Notes: generated by a model from the letters alone, not told the origin. 64,000 bases of DNA from UBA148 sp042577985 (GCA_042577985.1 JBHPDI010000001.1:1-64000); one strand, 5' to 3'. Numbered from the stretch's first letter, positions 10,657-19,227 are shown. Made by a program: numbers and translations.

Positions 10657-11919
10657 ATGCAAAATTCTGATACAACAAAATATATAATCCGTGTTCGTAT
10701 AAACGCCGAAGGCGTTGTAGAGAAACCAGACGTAGTGGGAGCCGTATTTGGGCAAACAGAAGGATTGCTCGGCGAGGACCTGGATCTAAGGAATCTTCAG
10801 AAGACGGGAAGGATAGGTAGAATAGAGGTCAACATAGATTCTAAGGCAGGTAAATCAAGTGGAAACATTTTGATTCCGTCCTCCCTAGATAAAGTTGAAA
10901 CAGCGATATTGGCGGCTGCCATAGAAACTATAGATAGGGTGGGACCTTGCATTGCTGAGATTAGTGTAGAAAAAATTGAAGATATCAGGGCAACGAAAAG
11001 AAAACAGATCATAAATAGGGCAAAACACGTTCTTTCTGAAAAATTCGATCTTGGTATCCCCGGAGGTCAAGAGATAACAGAATCTGTGAGGCAGGCGGTG
11101 CGCGTAGAAAAGATCACATCCTATGGTGAAGAGGGCTTGCCAGCAGGTCCAAACATACTTGATTCAGATGCAATACTCATCGTAGAAGGAAGAGCAGACG
11201 TCATGAATTTGCTTCGATTCGGGATCAAAAATGCGGTTGCTGTAGAAGGAACCAATGTTCCTTTGACAGTAGGGGAGCTGAGCAAAAAGAAAACCGTCAC
11301 AGTCTTCTTGGATGGTGATAGGGGCGGAGATCTCATATTGAAGGAACTGCTTCAGATGGCAGACATCGATTATGTTGCAAGGGCTCCAGATGGTAAAGGC
11401 GTAGAGGAGTTAACTCAAAAGGAGATTGTCAAAGCATTAAGAAACAAGGTGCCGGTAGAACAGGCTGTAGAGGGTGGAGCTGATCGGAGAAAAAAGGTTG
11501 TAGAGGGTGGAGCTGATCGGAGAAAAAAGGTTGTAGAGGGTGGAGCTGATCGGAGAACGAAGGTTGTAGAGGGTGGAGCTGATCGGAGAACGAAGAGTGT
11601 TAAAAGGAATATCTTGAGATGGAAACCTACTAAAAAAGAAAACGAACTCAAGGCATATGCTGAGGAACTCAATGGCACTTTGAGTGCGAAATTGCTCAAC
11701 TCTGGTAAAAAAGTCATAAAAGAAGTTGCTGTCAGAGATCTTGCAAATGTACTTAAAGAGAGCGCCAACGTTAAAGGTGTGGTATTTGACGGAGTTATTA
11801 CACAAAGAATACTCGACATAGCTGCAGAAAAGGAGCTTGACTATTTAGTCGGTGTCAAGCTAGGTAATATTGTTAAGAGACCTATATCTGTGAAAGTTTT
11901 GACAACTAGCGATCTATGA
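10657..11919 (+). CDS. dnaG: archaeal DnaG-like primase / exosome subunit
   Basis: The 420-residue product begins with the archaeal DnaG domain (DTTKYIIRVRINAEGVVEKPDVVGAVFGQTEGLLG) and carries a Toprim domain at about 170-250 (AILIVEGRADVMNLLRFG, then VTVFLDGDRGGDLILKELL). The C-terminal domain follows from about 320. The family makes RNA primers in vitro and is a stable subunit of the archaeal exosome. Between Toprim and the C-terminal domain, residues 270-313 are four tandem copies of an 11-residue VVEGGADRRKK unit with almost identical DNA, an unusual charged linker. GGGGGG lies six bases before the ATG. The 3' end overlaps the convergent acetyltransferase gene by 14 bases. Confidence 0.95.
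   Translation: MQNSDTTKYIIRVRINAEGVVEKPDVVGAVFGQTEGLLGEDLDLRNLQKTGRIGRIEVNIDSKAGKSSGNILIPSSLDKVETAILAAAIETIDRVGPCIAEISVEKIEDIRATKRKQIINRAKHVLSEKFDLGIPGGQEITESVRQAVRVEKITSYGEEGLPAGPNILDSDAILIVEGRADVMNLLRFGIKNAVAVEGTNVPLTVGELSKKKTVTVFLDGDRGGDLILKELLQMADIDYVARAPDGKGVEELTQKEIVKALRNKVPVEQAVEGGADRRKKVVEGGADRRKKVVEGGADRRTKVVEGGADRRTKSVKRNILRWKPTKKENELKAYAEELNGTLSAKLLNSGKKVIKEVAVRDLANVLKESANVKGVVFDGVITQRILDIAAEKELDYLVGVKLGNIVKRPISVKVLTTSDL
11464..11595 (+). repeat. four 33-bp tandem repeats inside dnaG
   Basis: The copies are 11464-11496, 11497-11529, 11530-11562 and 11563-11595. Copies 3 and 4 are identical. Copy 2 differs from copy 1 only in its first codon (GTT for GCT) and from copies 3 and 4 by AAA to ACG near the end. 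The unit is a multiple of three, so the frame is kept. The near-identity indicates very recent duplication by slippage or unequal exchange. Confidence 0.98.
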
Positions 11920-12346
11920 TCTTTCTCATTATGAGTGCACTCTCTCCGTCGTAATAGTACCCGTGGAAAATATCAATCGTATTGAAGCCTAGCTTTTGAT
12001 ACAATTCCTGTGCGATTAGGTTACTTTTTCTTACCTCTAGTCTCACAATTATAACTCCGTTTTTTCTGAAATTATCCAAGAGTTCTTTTATCAATGATGT
12101 GGCAACTCCCCTCATCCTATTTTTTTTATCGACCGCAATCGAAAATATCCTTCCTTCTCCATTGGATATTAGCATTCCGACCGCGAATCCTACAATAACA
12201 CCATCCATTTCCGCAACTAAAAATCCATCTGAGATCATCTCATACAACCTCATATACAAGAATTTATCATGGTCCCTAAACGCTTCTTCTTCTATGGCGA
12301 TTACTTGCTCAAAGTCCCTTGGCATAAATTTTCTTATCAAAAACAT
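11906..12346 (-). CDS. rimI: GNAT N-acetyltransferase, RimI-like
   Basis: The 146-residue product has the GNAT core: FLIRKFMPRDFEQVIAIEEEAF at the start, GRIFSIAVDKKNRMRGVATSLIKELL at about 80-105 with the acetyl-CoA-binding RxxGVA pyrophosphate loop, and VRLEVRKSNLIAQELYQKLGF near 115-135, which is diagnostic of RimI-type N-terminal acetyltransferases. It probably acetylates protein N-termini in the cytoplasm. ATG at 12346 is preferred to the in-frame TTG at 12352, because GTGATTGAAA precedes it and the family starts here. It is convergent with dnaG. Confidence 0.87.
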   Translation of the reverse strand: MFLIRKFMPRDFEQVIAIEEEAFRDHDKFLYMRLYEMISDGFLVAEMDGVIVGFAVGMLISNGEGRIFSIAVDKKNRMRGVATSLIKELLDNFRKNGVIIVRLEVRKSNLIAQELYQKLGFNTIDIFHGYYYDGESALIMRKIIDR

Positions 12347-12833
12347 TTTCAATCACATTTTTTTTGCAGGTGCTCCTATCCTTTCCATCCACGTCAAATA
12401 TGCTCAGTGAAAAAGATATAAATCAAATCTTTTTTTGGCAATGATTCAATCTAGGTATATTTCCAATTTCATACACAGATTCTTTTTTCACACACTCTAA
12501 AGGGCTATAAACACTAAGTTTATCAATTGAAATCATATATCTTTTTCCTCTTAACCCCAAATATTAAAACAAGAAGTTAATCTTTTGTATGCACGTCTCT
12601 TCTTAACATCTATTTTTCTTGTCGAGCGCTCCTTTTGAGGTAATCGATATAAACTCGCTAACCATATATACTACTCTTTTTTCAACATATTTATGTGCTT
12701 GAATCTCTTATGGATATAAAATTTCAGCTGTGACATTAAATTAAATATCTCTTCCTATGCATCACAAATTGTTTTAAGTAATTTTCCATCGATATTCTCT
12801 ATAGGAATCAAGTCAACTAGCACGGTAGTAATT
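12347..12833. other. AT-rich intergenic region, no gene seen
   Basis: The region is very AT-rich, with several TATA-like words and no ORF of convincing composition in either strand. It must contain the promoters of the divergent acetyltransferase and UPF0146 genes. I see no repeat, RNA signature or pseudogene in it. Confidence 0.5.
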
Positions 12834-13238
12834 ATGTTTAGGGGTTACAAAGATTTAGCAGACTACATAACATCTTCCTATAAGGGAAAAATCATAGAGG
12901 TCGGTATAGGAAAACATCCAGAGGTGGCACTTTTGCTAAAGGATCACTTGGAGATAATTGTGACTGATACCTCTTATCTTTGTATTGAAGGCATCCGTTT
13001 CATAAGAGACGACATATTCGATCCAAAAATTCACATATATAAAGGTGCGAGCTTGATTTACTCTATTCGACCACCGGTGGAAATTCAGCATGCTATCGCA
13101 TCCGTCGCAAAGCAAGTAGGAGCAGATTTAATAATCAGACCATTCGCATCTGAAAAGACGGATCTTAATAAATATTTTGATGAGTCAAAGTTGATAAACT
13201 ACGGAAGTGCAGTTTTCTATTTGTATAAAAATAAATAG
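12834..13238 (+). CDS. UPF0146 family protein
   Basis: The 134-residue product matches the archaeal UPF0146 family: KIIEVGIGKHPEVALLLKD (about 19-38) is a degenerate SAM-binding-like glycine loop, followed by VTDTSY and FIRDDIFDP (about 45-65), then ASLIYSIRPPVEIQHAIASVAKQVGADLIIRPF. The fold is a small Rossmann or methyltransferase-like domain, and no activity is established. ATG at 12834 has no strong Shine-Dalgarno. The gene stands alone, with AT-rich spacers on both sides. Confidence 0.85.
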   Translation: MFRGYKDLADYITSSYKGKIIEVGIGKHPEVALLLKDHLEIIVTDTSYLCIEGIRFIRDDIFDPKIHIYKGASLIYSIRPPVEIQHAIASVAKQVGADLIIRPFASEKTDLNKYFDESKLINYGSAVFYLYKNK

Positions 13239-13509
13239 CGATTAGTGATTCTTTCTTGTGGTTTTTCTTTCTATATTTTTATTAGATCAGAAATGTTGTA
13301 TCTCTCGTTGACATCGCATTTTTTCATATGAGTATGATATCAAAATTTTATAATACTTTTCTGTTATTCCTTCAAATCGAATTTCTGAGCTTTGCTTTAA
13401 ATATCAAAATTCATCCTAATTAGTACTATCAAACGAATATTATCTCGCTTAATAGTTGTTAAATACAATTTTATTTTTGCCCCTAGATTTTTAAAGCTTA
13501 ATTATTCCC
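13239..13509. other. AT-rich spacer
   Basis: The spacer between two convergent transcription units is about 270 bases, strongly AT-rich, with several T runs on both strands that could terminate each unit. Nothing else is visible. Confidence 0.4.
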
Positions 13510-13791
13510 TCAAGAATTCATGAACATAAAAAAAGCAAGAACTGCTAATAACGTTAATGCTACAAGTATCCACATTATAACAACTCTGACCTTTGGATAT
13601 TCTTGTAAATATTTTTGAGAACTAAAGCTAATTAATAACCAACCCATGAAAAATAAAACCAGCCTATACCAATAATCTCCTAAAGATTCCATAAAGATAG
13701 TCACAACAGCAACAATAATCATTGCTATTCCAAAAATTATGGAAATTATTCTTAATTCTCTAAATAATTCAGCATCTGTCCTTTTTTTCAT
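13510..13791 (-). CDS. small integral membrane protein, unrecognised
   Basis: The 93-residue protein has three hydrophobic segments, at about 15-33 (IISIIFGIAMIIVAVVTIF), 40-58 and 70-90, between a basic N-terminus (MKKRTDAELFREL) and a very short tail. I recognise no family. Its ATG overlaps the stop of the preceding membrane protein gene by four bases (ATGA), so the two are translated together and probably form one membrane unit. Base composition matches the AT-rich neighbourhood. Confidence 0.6.
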   Translation of the reverse strand: MKKRTDAELFRELRIISIIFGIAMIIVAVVTIFMESLGDYWYRLVLFFMGWLLISFSSQKYLQEYPKVRVVIMWILVALTLLAVLAFFMFMNS

Positions 13792-14120
13792 TTTTTCTTT
13801 ATCTCCCTCAGACTTTTGCCAAAATTAACAATTAATGTGAAACTCCCAATTACTGCTAAAATGCCAAAGACATCAAACCAGAAAGTTCCTTTTAGATAAT
13901 CATCAAAAAAAATTATCGGGAACAGAAGGAAGAAACCAATCCATATTAATTTGCCAGGTTCTATTCTTTTTGCAACTTTACTTTCAAAAAACGATGCTAC
14001 AAGAAATCCCAATATGGAACCAACCACAAGCCACAAGGATATCTCATTTTTCATAAATCCAACTATAATTCCTATGAGTGCTCCGAACAAAAAATATATC
14101 CAAAAATTTTTATGTTTCAT
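13788..14120 (-). CDS. small integral membrane protein, unrecognised
   Basis: From ATG 14120 the product is 110 residues and begins MKHKNFWIYFLFGALIGIIVGF. There are about four hydrophobic segments and charged ends (SLREIKKK). It is the first gene of a two-gene unit with the next membrane protein. The longer reading from 14180 adds 20 non-conserved-looking residues. The later ATG is favoured because a TATA-like AAATATAAATT lies about 30 nt before it, consistent with a leaderless mRNA. No family is recognised. Confidence 0.6.
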   Translation of the reverse strand: MKHKNFWIYFLFGALIGIIVGFMKNEISLWLVVGSILGFLVASFFESKVAKRIEPGKLIWIGFFLLFPIIFFDDYLKGTFWFDVFGILAVIGSFTLIVNFGKSLREIKKK

Positions 14121-14448
14121 AGTATATGCTATATAAATTGAATTTATATTTAAATCTTTGTGATTGGAACTTAAACACAACTCTGCGGACGCAGGTTTCC
14201 AGAACTTCGTAACTGGAAACGAATATAACAGGAATTTAACGGTTCAGAAACCTTGCAGGGTTTTTCCACCCAAATTACAACCTTCGGTCGTGACTTCGTA
14301 TATCCGCGAGAAGTTAAATTCAATTGAACCTAATATCCTTAATGTTCTTTGGGATTTTAGAATTCTTCGCTCTATTACCATCAAAACAAGTAACTTGAAT
14401 GCATTTCAGACATAATGCTTAAGATGTCTTGTGTAAAAGGATGTCATC
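14121..14448. other. unexplained patch with an inverted repeat
   Basis: A plus-strand reading frame of 83 codons (14164-14415) is open but shows no recognisable domain, no Shine-Dalgarno and odd composition, so it is not called as a gene. GTTTCCAG (14195-14202) and CTGGAAAC (14213-14220) form a perfect 8-bp hairpin. The patch is less AT-rich than its flanks. It could be a worn remnant of a mobile element at the border of the glycan island, which is an inference only. Confidence 0.35.
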
Positions 14449-15453
14449 ATGATAGGAATGGTCCTTTGCGGTGGTCATGGCAAACGTCTTCGACCTTTTA
14501 CGTCCGAGATGCCAAAATCACTTATCGAAATCAAGGAAGGATATACAATTCTGGATAATCAGCTATTATGCTTCTTATCTGCCGGAATCGATCAAGTTGT
14601 TTTGTTGACAGGTTATCTGAGCGAAAAAATCATCGAGAGGTACGGTTCAGAATACAAAGGGGTGAAAATCGATTACATCGTAGAGGACGAACCTCTTGGA
14701 ACCCTGAATGCCATAAAAATGGGTCTTGCCTCTGTGGAAGATGATGTGGTGATTATGAACGGTGATGTCGTTGCAGATCTAAATTTGAAAAAGATGATCA
14801 CTACTTTTCAAAATTCCGAATTCATTGCAACTATGTTCGTCACGAAAATGAAGAGCCCTTACGGAGTAGTAGTTCTTGGTGAGAATAATATCCAGTCTTT
14901 CAGGGAGAAGCCCTTTTTAAATCACTACATAAATGGCGGCATATATTGTTTTAAAAAAGGTTGTTCTTCATACTTTGATGAATTTGAAATTGGCGATATA
15001 GAGAAAACTATATTTCCAATACTGGCGGATTCAGGCAAACTTGGTTATTATAAAGAAGACGACATGTTTTGGATATCTCTTGATACGACAAAGGACATAG
15101 AGGAGGCAAAAAAAGAGTATTCCAATAGAAAAGACAAGCCATGGGGTTACGAGAAGATTCTAATCTCTACTGATAAGTATTTGACCAAGGAATTGTTCAT
15201 TAAAGAAGGTTATAAAACATCATATCATTATCACGAGCAAAAGGACGAAACCATGTTTATAATGGCTGGCTCAGGTTACATTAAATTTGAGGATAGAAAA
15301 GAGCGCTTTGGTCGGAACGATGCTATTCGAATAAAACCAAATACATCTCACACAATAGTAGCTTCGGAGAACACAATAATTCATGAGGTATCCACTCCAG
15401 ATTTAGAGGATACTGTCAGGTTAAAGGATTTTTACATTAGGTGGAATACATGA
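14449..15453 (+). CDS. sugar nucleotidyltransferase fused to a C-terminal cupin
   Basis: Residues 1-220 are a nucleotidyltransferase with the signature CGGHGKRLRPFTSEMPKSL near the start and VVIMNGDVVAD near 100-110 as the metal-binding site. Residues 225-334 are a cupin like the phosphomannose-isomerase type II C-terminal domain (KPWGYEKILIS, then SYHYHEQKDETMFIMAGSG). The enzyme would activate a hexose-1-phosphate to an NDP-sugar. The cupin may bind or isomerise a sugar. The fusion order resembles bifunctional mannose enzymes, but the nucleotidyltransferase half is of the short glucose-1-phosphate type. It starts a three-gene overlapping set (ATGA at 15450) with UDP-glucose dehydrogenase. 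Confidence 0.85.
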   Translation: MIGMVLCGGHGKRLRPFTSEMPKSLIEIKEGYTILDNQLLCFLSAGIDQVVLLTGYLSEKIIERYGSEYKGVKIDYIVEDEPLGTLNAIKMGLASVEDDVVIMNGDVVADLNLKKMITTFQNSEFIATMFVTKMKSPYGVVVLGENNIQSFREKPFLNHYINGGIYCFKKGCSSYFDEFEIGDIEKTIFPILADSGKLGYYKEDDMFWISLDTTKDIEEAKKEYSNRKDKPWGYEKILISTDKYLTKELFIKEGYKTSYHYHEQKDETMFIMAGSGYIKFEDRKERFGRNDAIRIKPNTSHTIVASENTIIHEVSTPDLEDTVRLKDFYIRWNT

Positions 15454-16751
15454 AAAGAATATCTGTTATCGGAATGGGCTTTGTCGGCTTAGTTAGTGCA
15501 GCTTGCTTTGCCAATAAAGGTTTTGAAGTCATAGCATCCACCCATGACCCCCAGAAAGTCGAACAGATAAATGAAGGTAAGGCGCCTTTTTATGAGAAGG
15601 ACCTGAACCATATTTTGGTGGAGTCTGTGAAAAAAGGTAATTTAAAGGCTATTGTAGGGAGAAAAGAAGCAATTATCAACTCTGATATCACGTTCATTGC
15701 TGTTGGAACGCCCAGTAAAAAAGACGGAGGCATTGATCTTGGGTTTATCAAATCTTCTGCTAAAGAAATAGGAAAAGTTCTAAAGGATAAAGACCACCAT
15801 CTATTTGTAGTAAAAAGCACCGTAGCCCCGGGTACAACGGAAGAAATTGTCAAACCGATTATAGAAAAATATTCTGGTAAAAAAGTAGGATCAGACTTTG
15901 GGCTATGCATGAGCCCAGAGTTTTTGCGAGAAGGTAATGCAGTCTATGACACTATACACCCAGATCGAATTGTCATAGGTGAGAGCGATAAATCTGCAGG
16001 AGATACTCTGGAAGAATTCTATCGAGAGTTCTATGGCGAGAATTGTTCTCCAATTCTAAGGATGAGCCTTGTCTCAGCAGAGATGGTCAAATACACCTCT
16101 AATGCACTTCTCTCCACAAAGATTTCCTTCGCAAATGAGATTGGCAACATCTGTAAAGAGTTTGGCATCGATGCCTATGAGGTCATGCGTGCCGTCGGTA
16201 TGGATCACAGACTATCACCGCACTTCTTACGAGCAGGTGTTGGCTTTGGTGGTAGTTGCTTTCCAAAGGATGTGAAAGCGCTCATACATAAAGCAAAGGA
16301 AATTGGTTACGATCCGAATCTTCTAAAGGCCGTGATGAATGTTAATGAGGGGCAGCCGAAAAGAATGGTTAAACTTCTCGAAAAAAAGCTTCCGTCCTTA
16401 GAAGGCAAGAAGGTTGCTGTGTTGGGTCTTGCCTTTAAGAACGACACTGATGATATACGAGAGTCTAGAGCGATTCCAATAATAAAAATGTTGATGGATA
16501 AGAATGCCATAGTTTCTGCCTATGATCCTTTGGCGAACGAGAACATGCGCCCCATCTTTCCTGACGTCAAGTACTGTACTAGCGCTGAGGAGGCGCTCAT
16601 AAACGCTGATGCTTGTTTGGTGGTTACAGAATGGGATGAGTTCAAAAAATTGAATCATGAATTTGACGTTATGGAAAAAAAAGTAGTCATCGATGGAAGG
16701 AAAGTCATCCTTCCCAGAGAGGACATAGATTATGAAGGATTGTGTTGGTGA
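15450..16751 (+). CDS. ugd: UDP-glucose 6-dehydrogenase
   Basis: The 433-residue enzyme oxidises UDP-glucose twice to UDP-glucuronate with NAD. Visible features are the Rossmann start ISVIGMGFVGLVSAACF, STVAPGTTEEIV near 125 and the catalytic-cysteine segment GVGFGGSCFPKDVKALI near 260. The C-terminal domain contains VAVLGLAFKNDTDDIRESRA. ATG 15450 is chosen because it forms an ATGA overlap with the previous stop and has GGTGG upstream. With the nucleotidyltransferases on either side and a UDP-glucuronate decarboxylase at 18198, it fits a route to UDP-xylose. Confidence 0.92.
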   Translation: MKRISVIGMGFVGLVSAACFANKGFEVIASTHDPQKVEQINEGKAPFYEKDLNHILVESVKKGNLKAIVGRKEAIINSDITFIAVGTPSKKDGGIDLGFIKSSAKEIGKVLKDKDHHLFVVKSTVAPGTTEEIVKPIIEKYSGKKVGSDFGLCMSPEFLREGNAVYDTIHPDRIVIGESDKSAGDTLEEFYREFYGENCSPILRMSLVSAEMVKYTSNALLSTKISFANEIGNICKEFGIDAYEVMRAVGMDHRLSPHFLRAGVGFGGSCFPKDVKALIHKAKEIGYDPNLLKAVMNVNEGQPKRMVKLLEKKLPSLEGKKVAVLGLAFKNDTDDIRESRAIPIIKMLMDKNAIVSAYDPLANENMRPIFPDVKYCTSAEEALINADACLVVTEWDEFKKLNHEFDVMEKKVVIDGRKVILPREDIDYEGLCW

Positions 16752-17760
16752 TCAAATAAAAGTAATAGTTCCGGCCGCTGGTGTTGGCAAAAGACTATAT
16801 CCTCATACACATACAAAACCAAAATCGATGGTTTCTGTGGCTGGCAAGCCGATCATCGGCCACATTCTCGATCGACTTATCGATATTCATGCTCAAGAAC
16901 TAGTAATAGTCGTTGGATACATGAAAGACAAGACCATCTCATACATCGATGAGAATTATTCCTCTTGTTTTGGAAAAATTTCATATGTTACTCAAGATAA
17001 ACCACTTGGTTTGGGCCACTCCATATATGTCACGAAGGATGTTATTGGTGACTCCCCCATAATGATAGCTCTTGGAGACATGATCTTCCAGGGAGGCTAT
17101 GGAGAGTTTTTAGAGCGTCATGAAAAAAATGGTGAATGCTCAGGATCAATTGGTGTCAAAATTGTTGACATGCCGCAATACTATGGTGTTGTATACATAG
17201 ATGATGAAGGAAAGATAATCAAACTGGAGGAAAAACCAAAGCTATCGACTTCTAATCTTGGCATCGCTGGCGTCTACATCATAGATGATACCCCCTTATT
17301 CTTTAAATCGCTAGACAAACTGATCGGCGATAATCCCAAAAAAGAGGGAGAATATCAACTTACCGATGCCTTACAAATCATGGTAGATGCAGGTGCAATG
17401 CTAAAAAAGTTTCATGTGCATGACTGGTATGATTGTGGTAGGGCGGATACTTTGTTGGAAGTAAATCGATTGCTCTTGGCCCAAGCCCCAATAAAGACAA
17501 TACGCTCTACAAATTCCATCATAATTCAGCCAGTAGCTGTTGGAGATGGTGCGGAAATCATCAACTCCGTAATCGGTCCAGATGTGTCTATCGCTGACGA
17601 TACAGTTGTCAAAAATTCTATCATTTCTGATAGTATTGTAGGCTCTGGTGCAAAGATAATGAATATGAATCTCCAGACCAGTATACTTGGGGACTCTGTA
17701 AATCTAGCCGGCAAACCAAATACGCTCAATATAGGGGACTCTTCAACAATAGAGTTCTAG
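16732..17760 (+). CDS. sugar-1-phosphate nucleotidyltransferase with left-handed beta-helix
   Basis: The 342-residue product has VIVPAAGVGKRLYPHTHTKPKSM near the start and PIMIALGDMIFQG near 105. The C-terminal part is hexapeptide-rich and beta-helical (IIQPVAVGDGAEIINSVIGPDVSI and onwards). The layout is that of long glucose-1-phosphate thymidylyl- or uridylyltransferases. Given the dehydrogenase immediately upstream, UDP-glucose formation is a reasonable guess. The start overlaps the ugd end by 20 bases. No second start is available nearby. Confidence 0.85.
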   Translation: MKDCVGDQIKVIVPAAGVGKRLYPHTHTKPKSMVSVAGKPIIGHILDRLIDIHAQELVIVVGYMKDKTISYIDENYSSCFGKISYVTQDKPLGLGHSIYVTKDVIGDSPIMIALGDMIFQGGYGEFLERHEKNGECSGSIGVKIVDMPQYYGVVYIDDEGKIIKLEEKPKLSTSNLGIAGVYIIDDTPLFFKSLDKLIGDNPKKEGEYQLTDALQIMVDAGAMLKKFHVHDWYDCGRADTLLEVNRLLLAQAPIKTIRSTNSIIIQPVAVGDGAEIINSVIGPDVSIADDTVVKNSIISDSIVGSGAKIMNMNLQTSILGDSVNLAGKPNTLNIGDSSTIEF

Positions 17761-18197
17761 GTTTTGGTAACTCTTCAGGGCTTACTTCTAAAAATCTTTG
17801 GGTGTTAACTTCAAGGGCTTTTAATGTGCTAATATACCAAAGTAATATATGGTGGGAGTTTGCACCTAAAGTAGGGAAAAAGCCCGACTTTAGGGTCAAA
17901 AATCATACTTTAGGGTCAAAACGGACTTTAGGTGCAAAGTCGTTCTTAGTTGCGCTAAAGAAGATTATAATATATTTTGAGTATTATCCAATCTAAAACT
18001 AATTGATTTGGATGTAGGGGGGAAAAGTCGTTTATAGTACACATGATATAGTTGGGGGATACAATCTAAAATCGAGAGATTCAATTCATGCTGCATGAGT
18101 AATAGGAAAAATGTAATAAAAATTATGTAGTTGACATTGATTTTTATAGGTGAAATGGATTAAGATTTTGAAACTTTGATAACAAGTGGTGAATAAG
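17761..18197. other. non-coding gap with a repeat cluster
   Basis: This gap separates two same-strand sugar-nucleotide genes and holds the inverted and direct repeat cluster described at 17859-17938. The rest is AT-rich with no convincing ORF. GGTG at 18189-18192 is the Shine-Dalgarno of the next gene. Confidence 0.5.
17859..17938. repeat. inverted plus direct repeat cluster
   Basis: TTTGCACCTAAAGT (17859-17872) and ACTTTAGGTGCAAA (17925-17938) are a perfect 14-bp inverted pair. Between them ACTTTAGGGTCAAAA occurs twice (17887-17901 and 17907-17921), 20 bases apart. The right arm is itself a variant of the same word. The whole is therefore three direct copies and one inverted copy of an ACTTTAGG-based motif within 80 bases. 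It could be an operator array, a transcript-end structure or a mobile-element remnant. Confidence 0.85.
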
Positions 18198-19160
18198 ATG
18201 AAAACGGTACTTGTAACTGGTGGAGCAGGATTCATAGGCTCGCATCTATGTGAAAAACTGCTGGTAGAAGGTAATAAAGTCCTTTGTCTTGATAATTTGT
18301 CTACTGGAAATGAGAACAATATTCAACACCTGCTGAGTGATGCTAGGTTCGATTACATAAAGCAAGATATAATCAAGCCATTGAAAATTACGGACAAAAT
18401 CGACAATATTTTCCATCTGGCAAGTCCTGCTAGTCCAGTTGATTATCAACGATTGCCTATAGAGACATTGTTAACTGGCTCATCAGGCACTCATAATGCA
18501 TTGGATTTTGCCAGAGAAAAAGGGGCAGTATTCTTGCTAGCATCAACATCTGAGGTTTATGGTGATCCAGGTATTCATCCACAGCGGGAAGATTATTGGG
18601 GCAACGTAAACCCAATCGGTTTAAGAAGTTGTTATGACGAGGCCAAGAGGTTTGCCGAAGCTTTAACTATGGCTTATCATCGTAAACATGATATTGATGT
18701 GCGAATCGTTCGGATATTTAACACTTATGGGCAAAGGATGGGAAGGGACGACGGTAGAGCTATTCCTAACTTCATAACTCAGGCTATGGCCAATGAACCA
18801 ATTACTGTATACGGTGACGGCTCTCAAACGAGAAGTTTTTGTTACATCTCTGACATGGTGGATGGAATATATAAGGCGATGATCTCAAACGGGATGAGAG
18901 GTGAAGTAGTAAATCTGGGCAATCCGGGTGAGATAACAGTACTGGAATTGGCTGAGAGAATCAAGAGAATCACCAACTCACGTTCGAAGATTGTATTTAA
19001 GAAATTGCCCGAGGATGATCCAAAACAGAGGCGTCCAGATGCATCTAAGGCAAAAGAAATCTTGGGCTGGGAGCCTATGGTAGATCTAGAGGAAGGATTA
19101 GTTAGAACAATAATATGGTTTGAAGAAAATCTTGAAAAGGTTATATCAGGGCATTTATAA
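18198..19160 (+). CDS. uxs: UDP-glucuronate decarboxylase (UDP-xylose synthase)
   Basis: The 320-residue short-chain dehydrogenase converts UDP-glucuronate to UDP-xylose. Diagnostic segments are VTGGAGFIGSHLCEKL, the HLASPASPVDY loop near 78-88, LLASTSEVYGDP near 115, and the unusually specific YWGNVNPIGLRSCYDEAKR near 135-155 with the catalytic Tyr-Lys pair. ATG 18198 has GGTG six bases upstream. It acts downstream of the dehydrogenase at 15450. The remaining segments (IFNTYGQRM, GDGSQTRSFCYISDM) are normal for the family. Confidence 0.9.
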   Translation: MKTVLVTGGAGFIGSHLCEKLLVEGNKVLCLDNLSTGNENNIQHLLSDARFDYIKQDIIKPLKITDKIDNIFHLASPASPVDYQRLPIETLLTGSSGTHNALDFAREKGAVFLLASTSEVYGDPGIHPQREDYWGNVNPIGLRSCYDEAKRFAEALTMAYHRKHDIDVRIVRIFNTYGQRMGRDDGRAIPNFITQAMANEPITVYGDGSQTRSFCYISDMVDGIYKAMISNGMRGEVVNLGNPGEITVLELAERIKRITNSRSKIVFKKLPEDDPKQRRPDASKAKEILGWEPMVDLEEGLVRTIIWFEENLEKVISGHL

Positions 19161-19227
19161 TGAGTAAGAACAAGAGCAGAAAACATACCTATAGTAAGGT
19201 AAAAATATGGTGGCGGTATCTTAAGCA

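Noticed and set aside
11464..11595. CRISPR array
   Set aside because: The 33-bp units are directly adjacent without spacers and are in frame within dnaG.
14164..14415. Protein-coding gene of 83 codons
   Set aside because: No Shine-Dalgarno, no recognisable domain and composition unlike the neighbouring genes.
17859..17938. CRISPR or insertion-sequence ends
   Set aside because: Only two 15-bp direct copies with 5-base separation, no spacers and no cas or transposase gene nearby.
17802..17996. 64-codon frame over the repeat cluster
   Set aside because: No Shine-Dalgarno or family, and it merely reads through the repeats.
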